Below are positions 9,001-19,488 of a stretch of 64,000 nt of DNA, one piece after another. The position numbers and the translations under genes were made by a program. Under the pieces are notes generated by a model. That model had not been told where the DNA came from, made no database searches, and saw nothing but the letters and a program-made list of their open reading frames with translations. Source of the stretch: Nonomuraea thailandensis (lineage in GTDB: Bacteria > Actinomycetota > Actinomycetes > Streptosporangiales > Streptosporangiaceae); contig NZ_JAMZEB010000002.1 of the NCBI RefSeq assembly GCF_024172165.1, positions 682,001 through 746,000 of the forward strand, written 5' to 3'. The first letter of the stretch is position 1; each line of letters opens with the position of its first letter.

Positions 9001-9176
9001 GTGCGCAGCACCCGCATGCCGCCGCCCCGGGAGGCCGCCTGGTCCAGCAGGGCGGTCTTGCCCACGCCCGCCTCGCCGCGCAGCACGAGCGCGGAGCCCG
9101 CGCCGCCGCGGGCCCGGGAGATCACGTCATCGAGGGCGGCGAGCTCCGCCGATCGTCCGAACAGCACGAACGCCAC
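6054..9176 (-). CDS. Large LuxR-family (LAL-type) AAA transcriptional regulator
   Basis: About 1040 residues. The N-terminal AAA/NB-ARC-like module begins LFGRSAELAAL with a P-loop GEAGVGKTALLDQ and Walker B VCVVDDFQWVD. A TPR-like helical middle follows. The C-terminal LuxR helix-turn-helix is LTPQELRIAGLVADGLSSKEIAAQ (read as two overlapping parts) then LSPRTVEYHLYKIYPKLG. LAL proteins activate catabolic or secondary-metabolite genes on ligand binding. Two low-complexity inserts are unusual: an Ala/Pro-rich one inside the ATPase and a Gly/Ala/Ser-rich linker of about 80 residues just before the HTH. The start is taken at GTG 9176, where family similarity begins; starts at 9203 or 9308 would encroach on the divergent gene's promoter. 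It overlaps the downstream hydrolase by GTGA. Confidence 0.85.
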   Translation of the reverse strand: MAFVLFGRSAELAALDDVISRARGGAGSALVLRGEAGVGKTALLDQAASRGGGMRVLRTTGVEPESDLAFAALHQLLRPVVGLLEALPEPQRDAVRGVLGLGGSASGDRFLLAAGVLSLLAEAAAAGGLVCVVDDFQWVDRASADALLFAARRLGTEPIAMLLAVRGDAAPVKGVPSLPIGGLPEPAATELLDAAAPMSWAPPARAATDPTSAAVPDRTAPDPVGAAVPARAGGGAMVPAVKRALVALTGGNPLALRETVRRLSPEQLAGREPLPDPLPGGTHLFGEQVAALPGDARLVALLASVEGDLDLILRAADRMGAGPQALHDLEATGLARIEGTSVRFRHPLVRSAVHEAAPPADRREAHRVLAGESEGDRRAWHLAAAALGQDEAVAAALAETAARARDRGGYGDAATALTRAAELTPDPARRAARLKDAAVAAWLGGRPGQAESLLAEAREHAGGDAVLGMELAQLRGRFELNSGSAAEAVRILAAGDSLEMLADAAEAASYAGDVAAIVEIGRRASAHPEGFLRDVLTGIGLTLSGGGTSTSSERTLSHARTPAQPPDAAHAQAPALAHPHDAAHALLRRALARTGELTEAAGFLWATAAASYLGEADLSAELAARAGRVARVSGMVGQLPVVLEFVATADRVAGRLAESQAVSEEGLELAREAGYTNTVAAHLANLAVLAALRGEEDECRRLAQEALAIALPHRVGLRAGVAAYALAMLDLGTGRFAAAHDRFTAIAAAGPGAGHPTVVWRSTPDRIEAAVGVGDLEAAGAALEAYERWSANAATAESRALLARCRAQVTGGHEGYEEALRLHGNPYEAARTALLLGERLRRAHRPGEARPYLRTALETFLRSGARPWARRAHGELRATGETTLSASGAGGGGASGHGGVSGGGAGGASRSGAGGASPSGAGGANANRAGAGGGAGGANAGAAGEHGTGEGAAGGSASGGSAEPVSGPGLEVLTPQELRIAGLVADGLSSKEIAAQLFLSPRTVEYHLYKIYPKLGIGTRTELARLVVLRKAPAPRHDML

Positions 9177-9280
9177 TGTAGGGCGGCGGCGACCGCCGCA
9201 CATCCGGCCACGAAGGGTACGCAAGCGGTCGCACTGGGTATCGAACGCCCGAGAACGCGAGGCGCCGAAGGAGCTCGGGC

Positions 9281-10411
9281 ATGACGACCAATCCGTACGC
9301 GGCATCACCCTTCAGCTATGTCGCCGAGCCGGCCGTGGCCCCGTACGCGATCGTCGAGCTGATGCCCGGCGTGCACAACCTGTGCGAGTACGTCAGGCTG
9401 GCCGCGGGAGAGCGGGTGCTGCTGATGATGGAGCACACCGTGGACCCGGTCGTCGTGCAGGCCATCGCCGCGGCGGCGGCGCTGCGCGACGCGGACGTGC
9501 GCATCCTGTCGGTGCCGCCGTTCAGCGCGGGCGGGTGGGACCGTGAGGCGCCGCTGCCGATCGAGACGGCCGCCTTCCACGAGGCGGACGTCGTGATCAG
9601 CGGCACCTGGTGGGGCGAGGTGCACACGGCGCCGCTGTTCTTCGACCAGATCAGGGCCCGCTCGGCCCGCTTCCTGTCGCTGCACATGACGGCCACGGCC
9701 GGCGCGCTGCTGACCGGCGCGCGGCTGCCCGCGCAGGTGTTCCACGCGCTGGTGGCCAGGGCGCTGCGCCGGCTGACCGGCGCCTCCTCGATCAGGGTGA
9801 CCTCCGCGCGTGGCACGGACCTGACGTTCTCCGGCGTGACCTTCGAGGACGCCGGCCCGGACGGGCTGCGGCCCGGCGACTGGCGGCCCTTCCCGTACGG
9901 CGGCGTCAACTTCTGGCCGGCCGGCACCGAGGGCGTGCTCGTCGTCGAGGACAGCACCGTCACCGGCGTGCCTGAGGAGCCGCTGCGCATCACGCTGGAA
10001 GGCAACCTGGTCCGCAAGATCGAGGGCGGGGCCGCCGCCGGGCAGCTCCGCCGCTACGCGCCCGAGGGCTTCTACATGCGCCACGCCCTGTTCGGGCTGA
10101 ACCCGAAGGTGCGCGTCGCGGGCGGCACGCAGTTCGAGCGGGAGAAGCACGCCGGAGCCTTCTACTGCGGCCTCGACGGGCTGACCGACGGCGTGCCGGT
10201 CACCACGGGGCCGGGCTTCGCGCACTGCGACTGCCAGGTGGACCGGCCGACCGTGGTGGTGGACGGGGAGACGTTCGTGGAGCGGGGGCGGCTGCTGCTG
10301 CTCGACGAGCCGGAGATCAGGGAGGTCGCGGCGGGGTTCGGCCCGCCGGAGGTGATCCTCGACGACAACCCCGTGATGATCCTGCCCCGCCGCTACACGG
10401 GGCTCCGGTAG
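9281..10411 (+). CDS. M29 aminopeptidase / NicX-like metalloprotein
   Basis: 376 residues. The organisation recalls the M29 aminopeptidase T family, which also contains 2,5-dihydroxypyridine dioxygenase NicX. It has an N-terminal alpha/beta half, a central TSARGTDLTFS block, a GGVNFWPAGTEG block in place of the usual GE(V/I) signature, and a C-terminal metal-site region with KHAGAFYCGLD and FAHCDCQVD. Whether it is a peptidase, a ring-cleaving dioxygenase or something else cannot be decided. GGAG lies seven bases before the ATG. It is divergent from the LAL regulator, which makes it a plausible target, and it ends ten bases from the convergent LacI gene. Confidence 0.65.
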   Translation: MTTNPYAASPFSYVAEPAVAPYAIVELMPGVHNLCEYVRLAAGERVLLMMEHTVDPVVVQAIAAAAALRDADVRILSVPPFSAGGWDREAPLPIETAAFHEADVVISGTWWGEVHTAPLFFDQIRARSARFLSLHMTATAGALLTGARLPAQVFHALVARALRRLTGASSIRVTSARGTDLTFSGVTFEDAGPDGLRPGDWRPFPYGGVNFWPAGTEGVLVVEDSTVTGVPEEPLRITLEGNLVRKIEGGAAAGQLRRYAPEGFYMRHALFGLNPKVRVAGGTQFEREKHAGAFYCGLDGLTDGVPVTTGPGFAHCDCQVDRPTVVVDGETFVERGRLLLLDEPEIREVAAGFGPPEVILDDNPVMILPRRYTGLR

Positions 10412-10421
10412 CGGGCCTCGG

Positions 10422-11501
10422 CTAGCGGCGGGGGCCGCAGCTGCCCCTGACGATGAGCTCCGTGGGCAGCATGACGGAGCGGGCCCGGCGGCCGCCCGAG
10501 CGCAGCACCAGCTCGGCCGCCCGGTAGCCCATGTCGCGGCCCGGCTGGGCGATCACGGTCAGGGGAGGCGAGCACAGCTCGGCCCAGGGCACGTCGTCGT
10601 ACATGACGAGGGACACGTCGCGCGGCACCCGCAGGTCCAGCTCCCTGGCCGCCAGCACCGCGGCCTCGCCGAGCACGTTGCCGGCGGCGACCACCGCCGA
10701 CAGGTCGGGGCGGCTCTGGAACAGGCCCGAGGCGGCGGCGTAGGCCGAGTCGCGGCTGCCCGTGCCGAACACGACCAGCTCCTCGTCCACCGGCGAGCCG
10801 ACCGCCTCCCTGAACGCCGACACGCGCCGGCCGTGGCCGGGCCCACCGAGGAAGGCGATGCGCCTGTGGCCCAGGCCGCGCAGATAGCGGACCGCCGTGC
10901 GGATGCCCGCCCGGTCGTCGGCCAGCACGGACGGCAGCGCCGGCGGCTCGGCCGAGCGGCCGGGAGCGGGCGGGGGCGCGGCGATGCCGTCGAGGAGCAT
11001 GAGGTCGCCGACGGCCGCGGCGGCGGGGTCCTCCTCCTCGGGGGCGGGCCGGGCCGGGAGGCGGTCGGCGAAGACGACCGTCATGCCCGCGCGCAACGCC
11101 GGGGCCCAGCTGTCCTCCTCGCCCGAGGGGACGGCGATGAGCCGGTCGACGCTCTGCTCCAGCAGCATGCCGATCAGCTCGGCCTCCTGCTCGGGGTCGC
11201 CGGCCGTGGAGCCGAGCACGACGGGCTCGCCGGCCGAGCGGGCGCAGGCGAGCACGCCCTCGGCGAGCTGGGCGTAGAAGGTGTCGGTCAGGTCGGGGAC
11301 GAGCAGGCCCATGCCGCCGGTGCGGCGCTGGCGCAGGTTGCGGCCGAGCGCGCTGGGGCGGTAGTCGAGCTGGGCGGCCACGGTCAGGACCCGCTCCCTG
11401 GTCTGCGGGCTGGCCGAGCCGCCCGACAGCACCCGGGAGACGGTGGCGACGCCCACGCCGGCCGCCTCGGCCACATCCTTGATCGTCGCCCGCTTCTCCA
11501 T
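10422..11501 (-). CDS. LacI family transcriptional regulator
   Basis: 359 residues. The N-terminal HTH is canonical (TIKDVAEAAGVGVATVSRVLSG, read across residues 6-27), with hinge helix RPSALGRNLRQ, then a periplasmic-binding-like sugar domain ending ELIVRGSCGP. The ligand domain carries a short Glu/Ala/Pro-rich insert near residue 150. LacI regulators in actinomycetes control sugar uptake and utilisation. It is divergent from the MsiK-like ATPase with 202 bases between. A LacI-style palindrome overlaps its own start codon and a related box lies at the msiK promoter, so autoregulation and control of msiK are plausible. Confidence 0.9.
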   Translation of the reverse strand: MEKRATIKDVAEAAGVGVATVSRVLSGGSASPQTRERVLTVAAQLDYRPSALGRNLRQRRTGGMGLLVPDLTDTFYAQLAEGVLACARSAGEPVVLGSTAGDPEQEAELIGMLLEQSVDRLIAVPSGEEDSWAPALRAGMTVVFADRLPARPAPEEEDPAAAAVGDLMLLDGIAAPPPAPGRSAEPPALPSVLADDRAGIRTAVRYLRGLGHRRIAFLGGPGHGRRVSAFREAVGSPVDEELVVFGTGSRDSAYAAASGLFQSRPDLSAVVAAGNVLGEAAVLAARELDLRVPRDVSLVMYDDVPWAELCSPPLTVIAQPGRDMGYRAAELVLRSGGRRARSVMLPTELIVRGSCGPRR

Positions 11502-11514
11502 GGAAACGATTCCA
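11501..11514. promoter_or_regulatory. LacI-type operator overlapping lacI start
   Basis: TGGAAACGATTCCA has TGGAA/TTCCA arms around an ACGA core, close to the general LacI-family operator with a central CG. It abuts the ATG at 11501 of the LacI regulator, where bound protein would block transcription or initiation. Confidence 0.5.
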
Positions 11515-11575
11515 TCATGGTTTCCCCCGAACCGGAAGCAGCCCGTGCGCGCAAAGGCTGGTCACGCCGTAACCC

Positions 11576-11621
11576 TTGACACCGATGTCCGTTTCGGGTG
11601 AGATGCTTGAAAACGTATCCA
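11576..11621 (+). promoter_or_regulatory. msiK promoter with LacI-like box
   Basis: TTGACA at 11576-11581 and TGAGAT at 11599-11604 are spaced by 17 bases. A second LacI-like box, TGAAAACGTATCCA (11608-11621), covers the predicted transcription start. It shares AAACG and TCCA with the box at 11501-11514. Placement over the start point suggests repression by the adjacent LacI protein. Confidence 0.5.
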
Positions 11622-11703
11622 CGCCGAGTGGGGGGATTCGCTCCGTGCGAGCGAATCTGACGGGACCATCCGGGCCATCCGCCCTGGAGCGCGAAGGAAT
11701 GTC

Positions 11704-12918
<1,215 letters not shown>

Positions 12919-12980
12919 GCGGCCGCTGAGCCGCCGCTGACAACCGATTCCCGGCCGCGGGCGTGAGCCCGCGACCGCCC

Positions 12981-13025
12981 GGGCCCCCACCGCGACCCCC
13001 TCCCGCGGCGGGGGCCCGTCCTTTT
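12981..13025 (+). terminator. Rho-independent terminator after msiK
   Basis: GGGCCCCC pairs with GGGGGCCC and CCGCG with CGCGG around a nine-base loop, with a single A/C mismatch in the stem. TTTT follows at 13022-13025. Confidence 0.8.
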
Positions 13026-13094
13026 CGGCACGGCCGCCCTTCTCGGCACACCCGTCTTCTCCGGTACGGCGGCAGGCGTCCTCCGGTACGGAGG

Positions 13095-13841
13095 TCAGCG
13101 GCCGATCCGCTGCGACACCATGGCCTGCACGCCGCGCGGGATCAGCCGGCCGACCGCCACGACGAGCTTGTAACGCAGGCTGGGGATCGAGACCCGCCTG
13201 CCCACCGCCAGGTCCCGCATCGCCTCGCGCACCACGTCGTCGGCCTTCAGCCACAGGAACCAGGGGATGCCCGAGGCGTCCATCGAGGCCCGCTGGTGGA
13301 ACTCGGTGCGCACGAAACCGGGGCACAGCGCCATGACCCTGATGCGCGGCCCGACCGTGGTCGCGGCCGACTCGCTGAAGTTCACCACCCACGCCTTGGA
13401 CGCGCTGTAGGTGCCGCGCGTGAAGAACGCCGCCACGGACGCGACGTTCACGATCGCGCCCCGCTCCCGCTCCCGCATGCCGGGCAGCGCCGCCAGCGTC
13501 AGCCGCAGCACCGCCTCGCAGTGCACCTTGAGCATGCGGACCTCGTTGCCGACCGGCACGTGCGGGAAGTTGCCCGCGTTGCCGAAGCCGGCGTTGTTGA
13601 CCAGCAGATCGACGCCGTCACGCAGCCTCGACTCGACCCTGGCCAGGCCCTCCTCGGTCGACAGGTCGGCGGGCAGCACCTCGACGCTCACGCCGTACCT
13701 GAGCTTGAGCTGGTCGGCGGTCTTGGCCAGGCGGAGCTCGTCGCGCGCCACGAGGACGAGGGAGAAGGCCTCGGCGGCCAGGTGGCGGGCGAAGGCGGCG
13801 CCGATGCCCGCGGTCGCGCCAGTGATCAGTGCGGTTGGCAT
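13095..13841 (-). CDS. Short-chain dehydrogenase/reductase
   Basis: 248 residues, standard SDR length. Cofactor motif TGATAGIG is at residues 8-15, NNAG near residue 87, and the catalytic Ser-Tyr-Lys set appears as NVASVAAFF followed by YSASK. Gly-rich spacing and VARD after strand 2 fit an NADP(H)-type reductase of the DltE/YqjQ group, in which many actinobacterial members have a hydrophobic C-terminus ending near RLIPRG. The substrate is unknown. It is divergent from the sugar-dehydrogenase-like lipoprotein gene with only 26 bases between start codons. Confidence 0.88.
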   Translation of the reverse strand: MPTALITGATAGIGAAFARHLAAEAFSLVLVARDELRLAKTADQLKLRYGVSVEVLPADLSTEEGLARVESRLRDGVDLLVNNAGFGNAGNFPHVPVGNEVRMLKVHCEAVLRLTLAALPGMRERERGAIVNVASVAAFFTRGTYSASKAWVVNFSESAATTVGPRIRVMALCPGFVRTEFHQRASMDASGIPWFLWLKADDVVREAMRDLAVGRRVSIPSLRYKLVVAVGRLIPRGVQAMVSQRIGR

Positions 13842-13867
13842 GCCTGCACCTTAACGGTCATGGCAGG

Positions 13868-15061
<1,194 letters not shown>

Positions 15062-15375
15062 CCTGCTCGATCAGCGACTCCACCTGGTCGTTCAGCTTGG
15101 CGCCCCTGGCCCAGCCCGCGTAGTGGGTCAGGAAGACCGCCACCTCCCGCAGCTCGGCCTCGCCCAGCTCGCCGGCGCGCAACGCCACGTCGAGCTGGAC
15201 GTCCGTCATCTCGTGCAGCCCCTGGCCGACGAGCAGCCCGAGGAGGAGCAGGCGGCGCTCCCGCACCGTCAGCACCGACCGTGACCACAGCTCGGCGAAC
15301 TGACGCTCGGCCGTCATGCCGAAGGAGTCGACGGTCTCCATCGCGGGTTCTGTCATTGTCCGCTCCAGGGTTGTC

Positions 15376-15394
15376 GATACGAGATCCTCATATC
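15376..15394. promoter_or_regulatory. Inverted repeat upstream of CMD-fold gene
   Basis: GATACGAG-ATC-CTCATATC has eight-base arms with one mismatch. It lies 20 bases upstream of the CMD start, a position suited to a repressor. No regulator gene adjoins it. Confidence 0.3.
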
Positions 15395-15529
15395 TTTCGC
15401 TACTTACCGAGATGAACCAATGGGGGTTGCATGAACGTTGTAGCCGGAGCGCCGCCGCCCCTGCACGGAGCGGCAAGTTGGCTCTGTAACAAGTAAAGCC
15501 AATGCATAGCCAAGATTTGGTCAAGATTT

Positions 15530-15545
15530 CTCACCGCTCGGTGAG
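15530..15545. promoter_or_regulatory. Palindrome upstream of lipoprotein/FtsH-like operon
   Basis: CTCACCG-CT-CGGTGAG is a perfect 7-2-7 palindrome, 62 bases before the GTG of the lipoprotein gene. It could be an operator for the operon. The surrounding 15357-15607 gap is unusually AT-rich for this window and contains no gene. Confidence 0.35.
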
Positions 15546-15607
15546 CTGATTTCACTCCAAAGCGGGCACAACAACTCCGTTGGTCCGTCATGCGGAGGTA
15601 AGCCCTG

Positions 15608-16285
15608 GTGAAAAAGACACGGGCTTTGATCGCGCTCATGGTCGCGGTCCTGATGCTGTCCGCCTGCGGGCAGCCCGAGTTCACCTACGTACGCGACAAG
15701 GCCGGGACCACCTACTTCAAGGTGCCCGCCTCGTTCACCCAGCTCGACGCCTCCCCCATCGAGCTGTACCTGTCGGGCGACCACCCCGGCTCGCAGGCGG
15801 CGGCCCTGCGGGCGCAGCGGGTCTGGTCGACGGCCTTCGACCAGTCGGCGGATCCGTCGGTCAACCATCTCCTCGGCTCGACGGAGCCGTTCGTCTACGC
15901 CACCGTGCACCAGCTCACCGAGGAGCAACGGGACGCGATCTCCCTGAACAGGCTGCGCGACTTCATCCTGCCGGTGACAGAGGAGATGCGCACGGCCTAT
16001 CTGCAGCAGGCCATCCAGGCGAACCAGCCGCCCATGTTCGGCCGCTTCGAGCTCATCAAGGACGAGGTGCTGGCCCTCGACGGCGGCGCGAAGGGGATCC
16101 GCGTCCGCTTCAACTACCAGATCGGCAACGAGATCCAGACCTTCGACCACACCGCCCTCCTCGACGGGACGGGCACCAAGGTCTCCGTCATGATCATCGG
16201 CTGCCAGTCGGTCTGCTTCGCCAAGCGCGCCGCGGAGTTCGACAAGATCGCGAGTTCTTTCAAGCTGCTCCGGCTGCCCGGATGA
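15608..16285 (+). CDS. Lipoprotein of unknown function
   Basis: 225 residues. A positively charged N-terminus (KKTR) and hydrophobic stretch end in the lipobox LSAC, so the mature protein should be membrane-anchored outside the cell. The rest is a soluble alpha/beta domain with no recognisable signature. Two Cys near residue 205 (GCQSVC) may pair. GGAGG precedes the GTG by nine bases. It is ten bases upstream of the large FtsH-like gene and very probably co-transcribed, so it may work with or be a substrate of that protease on the outer face. Confidence 0.8.
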   Translation: MKKTRALIALMVAVLMLSACGQPEFTYVRDKAGTTYFKVPASFTQLDASPIELYLSGDHPGSQAAALRAQRVWSTAFDQSADPSVNHLLGSTEPFVYATVHQLTEEQRDAISLNRLRDFILPVTEEMRTAYLQQAIQANQPPMFGRFELIKDEVLALDGGAKGIRVRFNYQIGNEIQTFDHTALLDGTGTKVSVMIIGCQSVCFAKRAAEFDKIASSFKLLRLPG

Positions 16286-16295
16286 GGGAGCGTCA

Positions 16296-19200
16296 TTGAC
16301 CACCACGATTCACCATGAAGGGCTGCGCGCCCCCGGCAGCGGGCCCAACGATCCCGAATCCGTGACCAGGAAGAAAATGCAGTTCTGGGACCGGAGCAAG
16401 TTTCTCATCGCTCTCGTGCTGGCCTATCTCGTCCTCACCTGGAAGGTGATGGCGGACCACGAGGGCATCATGAGTTTCCCCGAGGGCGCGCGGCAGATCG
16501 CGATGGAGTACCAGTGGATCTTCTGGCTCCTCGGCGTGGAGATCACCAGGCAGCTTCACTTCTTCGTCAGCGAGCACTGGTCGGGCTACCACCGCTTCTG
16601 GAGCCAGAAGGTCTTCGGCGGGTTCGAGCGCTGGACGCACCGCCGCTTCGACGACTGGACCCGCTTCCGCCTCGCCCGCGCGCTGAAGATCCTCTTCTTC
16701 GTCACGCTGATCGCCCTGGTGCTGGGGGCGGTGCTGGACGTCAGCCCGTTCACCGCGCTGCTCCAGGCGCCGGCGCTGATCTGGCAGGCGCTGCCGTTCT
16801 TCCTCCAGATCGTCTTCCTGTTCTTCTTCGTCATCATCCAGTTCGTGGGCCTGTTCTGGTTCCTGTCCAGGGGCGGCGTCGAGACGTACTTCCCCGATGA
16901 CATCAAGACCCGCTTCGACGACGTGTGGGGACAGGACCACGTGGTCGAGCGCGTCCAGGAGAACATCGTCTTCCTGGAGCGGCCCGACGAGATCGAGAGG
17001 CGCGGCGGTTACGTCCCCAGCGGCCTGCTGCTGTGGGGCCCGCCGGGCACCGGCAAGACCCTGATGGCCGAGGCCGTGGCCGGCGAGACCGGCAAGCCGT
17101 ACGTGTTCGTGGATCCGGGCGCGTTCACGAACATGTTCATGGGCATCGGCATCCTCAAGGTCAAGTCGCTGTTCAGGAAGCTGCGCAAGCTGGCACTCCG
17201 GTACGGCGGCGTGATCGTCTTCTTCGACGAGGCCGACTCGCTCGGCAAGCGCGGCAGGCTGGCCCAGCAGGGCCCGCCCGGGCAGGGCGGCGGCTTCGCC
17301 GGGCACTCGTCGGGCTTCGACGGCTGCCACGGCATGAGCTACATGTCCGAGGCCACCCGCCAGATGCTCACCTTCCGGGCGGGAAGGCAGGAGGAGCCGG
17401 GCGGGCGCAACCGCTTCATGATGGGCGGCGGCATGATGAACAGCGGCGACCCCGGCACGCTGCAGGCGCTGCTCACCGAGCTGTCCGGGCTCAAGAAGCC
17501 GCGCGGGTTCTTCAACCGGCTGGTGCGCCGGCTGCTCGGCATGCGGCCCAAGCCGCCGCCGAAGTACCGCATCCTCGTCATGATGGCCACCAACCGGCCC
17601 GACGCGCTGGACGAGGCGCTGCTGCGGCCGGGCCGCATCGACCGCATCTACAAGGTCGGCTACCCGTCCAAGGCCGGGCGGGTGCGCACCTACCAGGGCT
17701 ACTTCGACAAGGTCTCGCACGAGCTCACCCACGAGCAGGTCGACAAGCTGGCCACGATCACCCCGTACGCCACGGGCGCCACGATCAAGGACCTGGTCAA
17801 CGAGTCGCTCATCACCGCCATCAGGGACGGCCGCGAGGTCATCACCTGGTCGGACGTGCTGCGCGCCAAGCGGCTCAAGCAGCTCGGCCCGCCCGAGGAC
17901 GTCGAGTACATCGAGCGCGAACGGCACGCCGTGGCCGTGCACGAGGCCTGCCACGCCGTCGTCGCGTACGTCACCCGCTTCCACCTCGAGATCGACATCG
18001 CCACCATCGAGAAGGGCGCCGACTACCTGGGCATGGTCGCCTCGATCAAGCCCGAGGACCAGTTCACCCGGTGGAAGTCCGAGCACGAGGCCGACATCAT
18101 GGTCTCCCTGGCCTCGCTGGCGGGCGAGCGCATGTTCTTCGGCGAGGACAACTCCTCGGGCGTCTCCGGCGACCTGTACTCCGCCACGTACCTGACGGCG
18201 ATGATGGAGTCGTACTGGGGGATGGGCTCGGGCGTCACGTCGCTGCCCGCCCTCCAGGAGCTGGAGATCATGGGCGGCAAGGCCGTGCGCAAGACGCCCG
18301 GCGGCGGCGCCATCGGCATCACCGACAGGGAGCCGACCAGGAACCAGCCCGACATGACGCCCGACGTGCTGGGCGAGCGCATCGAGTTCAACCTGGTGCG
18401 GCTGCTGGAGAAGACCGAGGAGCTGCTGCAGGAGCACCGCAGGGAGGTGCTCTGCCTGGCGCACGCGCTGGAGACGCACAAGACGCTCAACGGCGACGAC
18501 GTGGTCGCCATCATCCGCAGGGAGCGGGGGCCGCTGCTCGACGGCGGCATCTACGCCTCCGACGAGCTCTACCAGGAGCTGGAGGAGTACCACCGGGACG
18601 CGGTCAGGGCGCACAAGGAGCACAGCCGGATCGATCGCGAGCTGCCCGGGCACCAGGAGCCGGTCGAGGCCGTGCCGGCGGCCTTCGGCGGTGCTCCAGC
18701 CGCCATGGTCGTGCACCCGGCGCCACCCGGTGCGGCTCCGCTGCTCCAGGCGCCCCCGCCCGGTTCACCGCCCGTGATGCAGGCGCCCCCGCCCGGTCCG
18801 CCGGTGGTGGTCCAGGCGTCCGCGCCGCCTCCCGCGGGCCCGTCCCTGCCCATGGCGCCGCCCGTCGGCCCGCCCCTGCCGCTCGTGCCGCCACCTGCTG
18901 ACGCTCCGGGTCCGGTCGCCGCTCCGGGGCCGGCCGCCGAGCAGCCGTCCGATCGGCCGGAGTTCGTGCCCTGGGCCGGCAGCGCCCAGCCGCCGGCGCC
19001 GGCGGAGGCGGCGGTGCCCGTCGTCGTGGGCGCCCCGGCCGCCGCGCCACCCGCCCCTCGGCGTGCCGTGGGCCGGGTCTGGCTGGTCATCGCCAGCCTG
19101 CTCGGGCTCGTGGTGCTGTCGATCATCGCGGCGCTCGCGGTGACGGGCACGCTGGCGGGAGGCGGCGGCAACGGCTCCGGCTCCGCGGCGTCCGGCGTGG

Positions 19201-19427
19201 CCTCGCCAGGGCTGTTGCTCCTGCTGTTCGTCGTGGTCGTGGCGGGCATCGTGGGCGCGGGGCTGGCGTTCGTCGCGATCAAGGGCATCCGCGCGGCGCA
19301 GGCCAAGGCGGAGCGGGAACGCGACCAGGCCCACGCCCGCGCCCAGCTCCTGGCCGCGGCGATGGACCCGGACACGGCCATGCGGCTGCTCGGCTACGAC
19401 GGCAACGGCACCGACCGCCGTACCTGA
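16296..19427 (+). CDS. Divergent membrane AAA+ metalloprotease, FtsH-like
   Basis: 1043 residues against roughly 650 for FtsH. Three N-terminal membrane segments lie near residues 34-52, 131-147 and 166-190. The AAA module has Walker A GPPGTGKT at 248-255, Walker B IVFFDEAD near 308 and ATNRPDALDEALLRPGR in two parts near 430-450. It is interrupted by a Gly/Met-rich insert of about 65 residues between Walker B and sensor 1. An M41-like zinc site follows (HEACH at 549-553, Asp in SGDLYSAT near 626). Unique to this protein is a Pro/Ala-rich tail (about 790-920) and then two more membrane helices (928-950 and 972-995). The start is TTG with GGGAG five bases upstream. Probably degrades membrane proteins; the tail's role is unknown. 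Confidence 0.85.
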   Translation: MTTTIHHEGLRAPGSGPNDPESVTRKKMQFWDRSKFLIALVLAYLVLTWKVMADHEGIMSFPEGARQIAMEYQWIFWLLGVEITRQLHFFVSEHWSGYHRFWSQKVFGGFERWTHRRFDDWTRFRLARALKILFFVTLIALVLGAVLDVSPFTALLQAPALIWQALPFFLQIVFLFFFVIIQFVGLFWFLSRGGVETYFPDDIKTRFDDVWGQDHVVERVQENIVFLERPDEIERRGGYVPSGLLLWGPPGTGKTLMAEAVAGETGKPYVFVDPGAFTNMFMGIGILKVKSLFRKLRKLALRYGGVIVFFDEADSLGKRGRLAQQGPPGQGGGFAGHSSGFDGCHGMSYMSEATRQMLTFRAGRQEEPGGRNRFMMGGGMMNSGDPGTLQALLTELSGLKKPRGFFNRLVRRLLGMRPKPPPKYRILVMMATNRPDALDEALLRPGRIDRIYKVGYPSKAGRVRTYQGYFDKVSHELTHEQVDKLATITPYATGATIKDLVNESLITAIRDGREVITWSDVLRAKRLKQLGPPEDVEYIERERHAVAVHEACHAVVAYVTRFHLEIDIATIEKGADYLGMVASIKPEDQFTRWKSEHEADIMVSLASLAGERMFFGEDNSSGVSGDLYSATYLTAMMESYWGMGSGVTSLPALQELEIMGGKAVRKTPGGGAIGITDREPTRNQPDMTPDVLGERIEFNLVRLLEKTEELLQEHRREVLCLAHALETHKTLNGDDVVAIIRRERGPLLDGGIYASDELYQELEEYHRDAVRAHKEHSRIDRELPGHQEPVEAVPAAFGGAPAAMVVHPAPPGAAPLLQAPPPGSPPVMQAPPPGPPVVVQASAPPPAGPSLPMAPPVGPPLPLVPPPADAPGPVAAPGPAAEQPSDRPEFVPWAGSAQPPAPAEAAVPVVVGAPAAAPPAPRRAVGRVWLVIASLLGLVVLSIIAALAVTGTLAGGGGNGSGSAASGVASPGLLLLLFVVVVAGIVGAGLAFVAIKGIRAAQAKAERERDQAHARAQLLAAAMDPDTAMRLLGYDGNGTDRRT

Positions 19428-19441
19428 CCTGCGGGCCGCGT

Positions 19442-19477
19442 GCGGGCCGGGGCGTTCCAGCGAGCGCCCCGGCCCGC
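19442..19477. terminator. Bidirectional hairpin between convergent genes
   Basis: A perfect 13-base-pair stem (GCGGGCCGGGGCG with its complement) around a ten-base loop lies between the convergent FtsH-like and TerC stops. No T-run is present on either side. Confidence 0.6.
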
Positions 19478-19488
19478 TCGTGCCCGCC

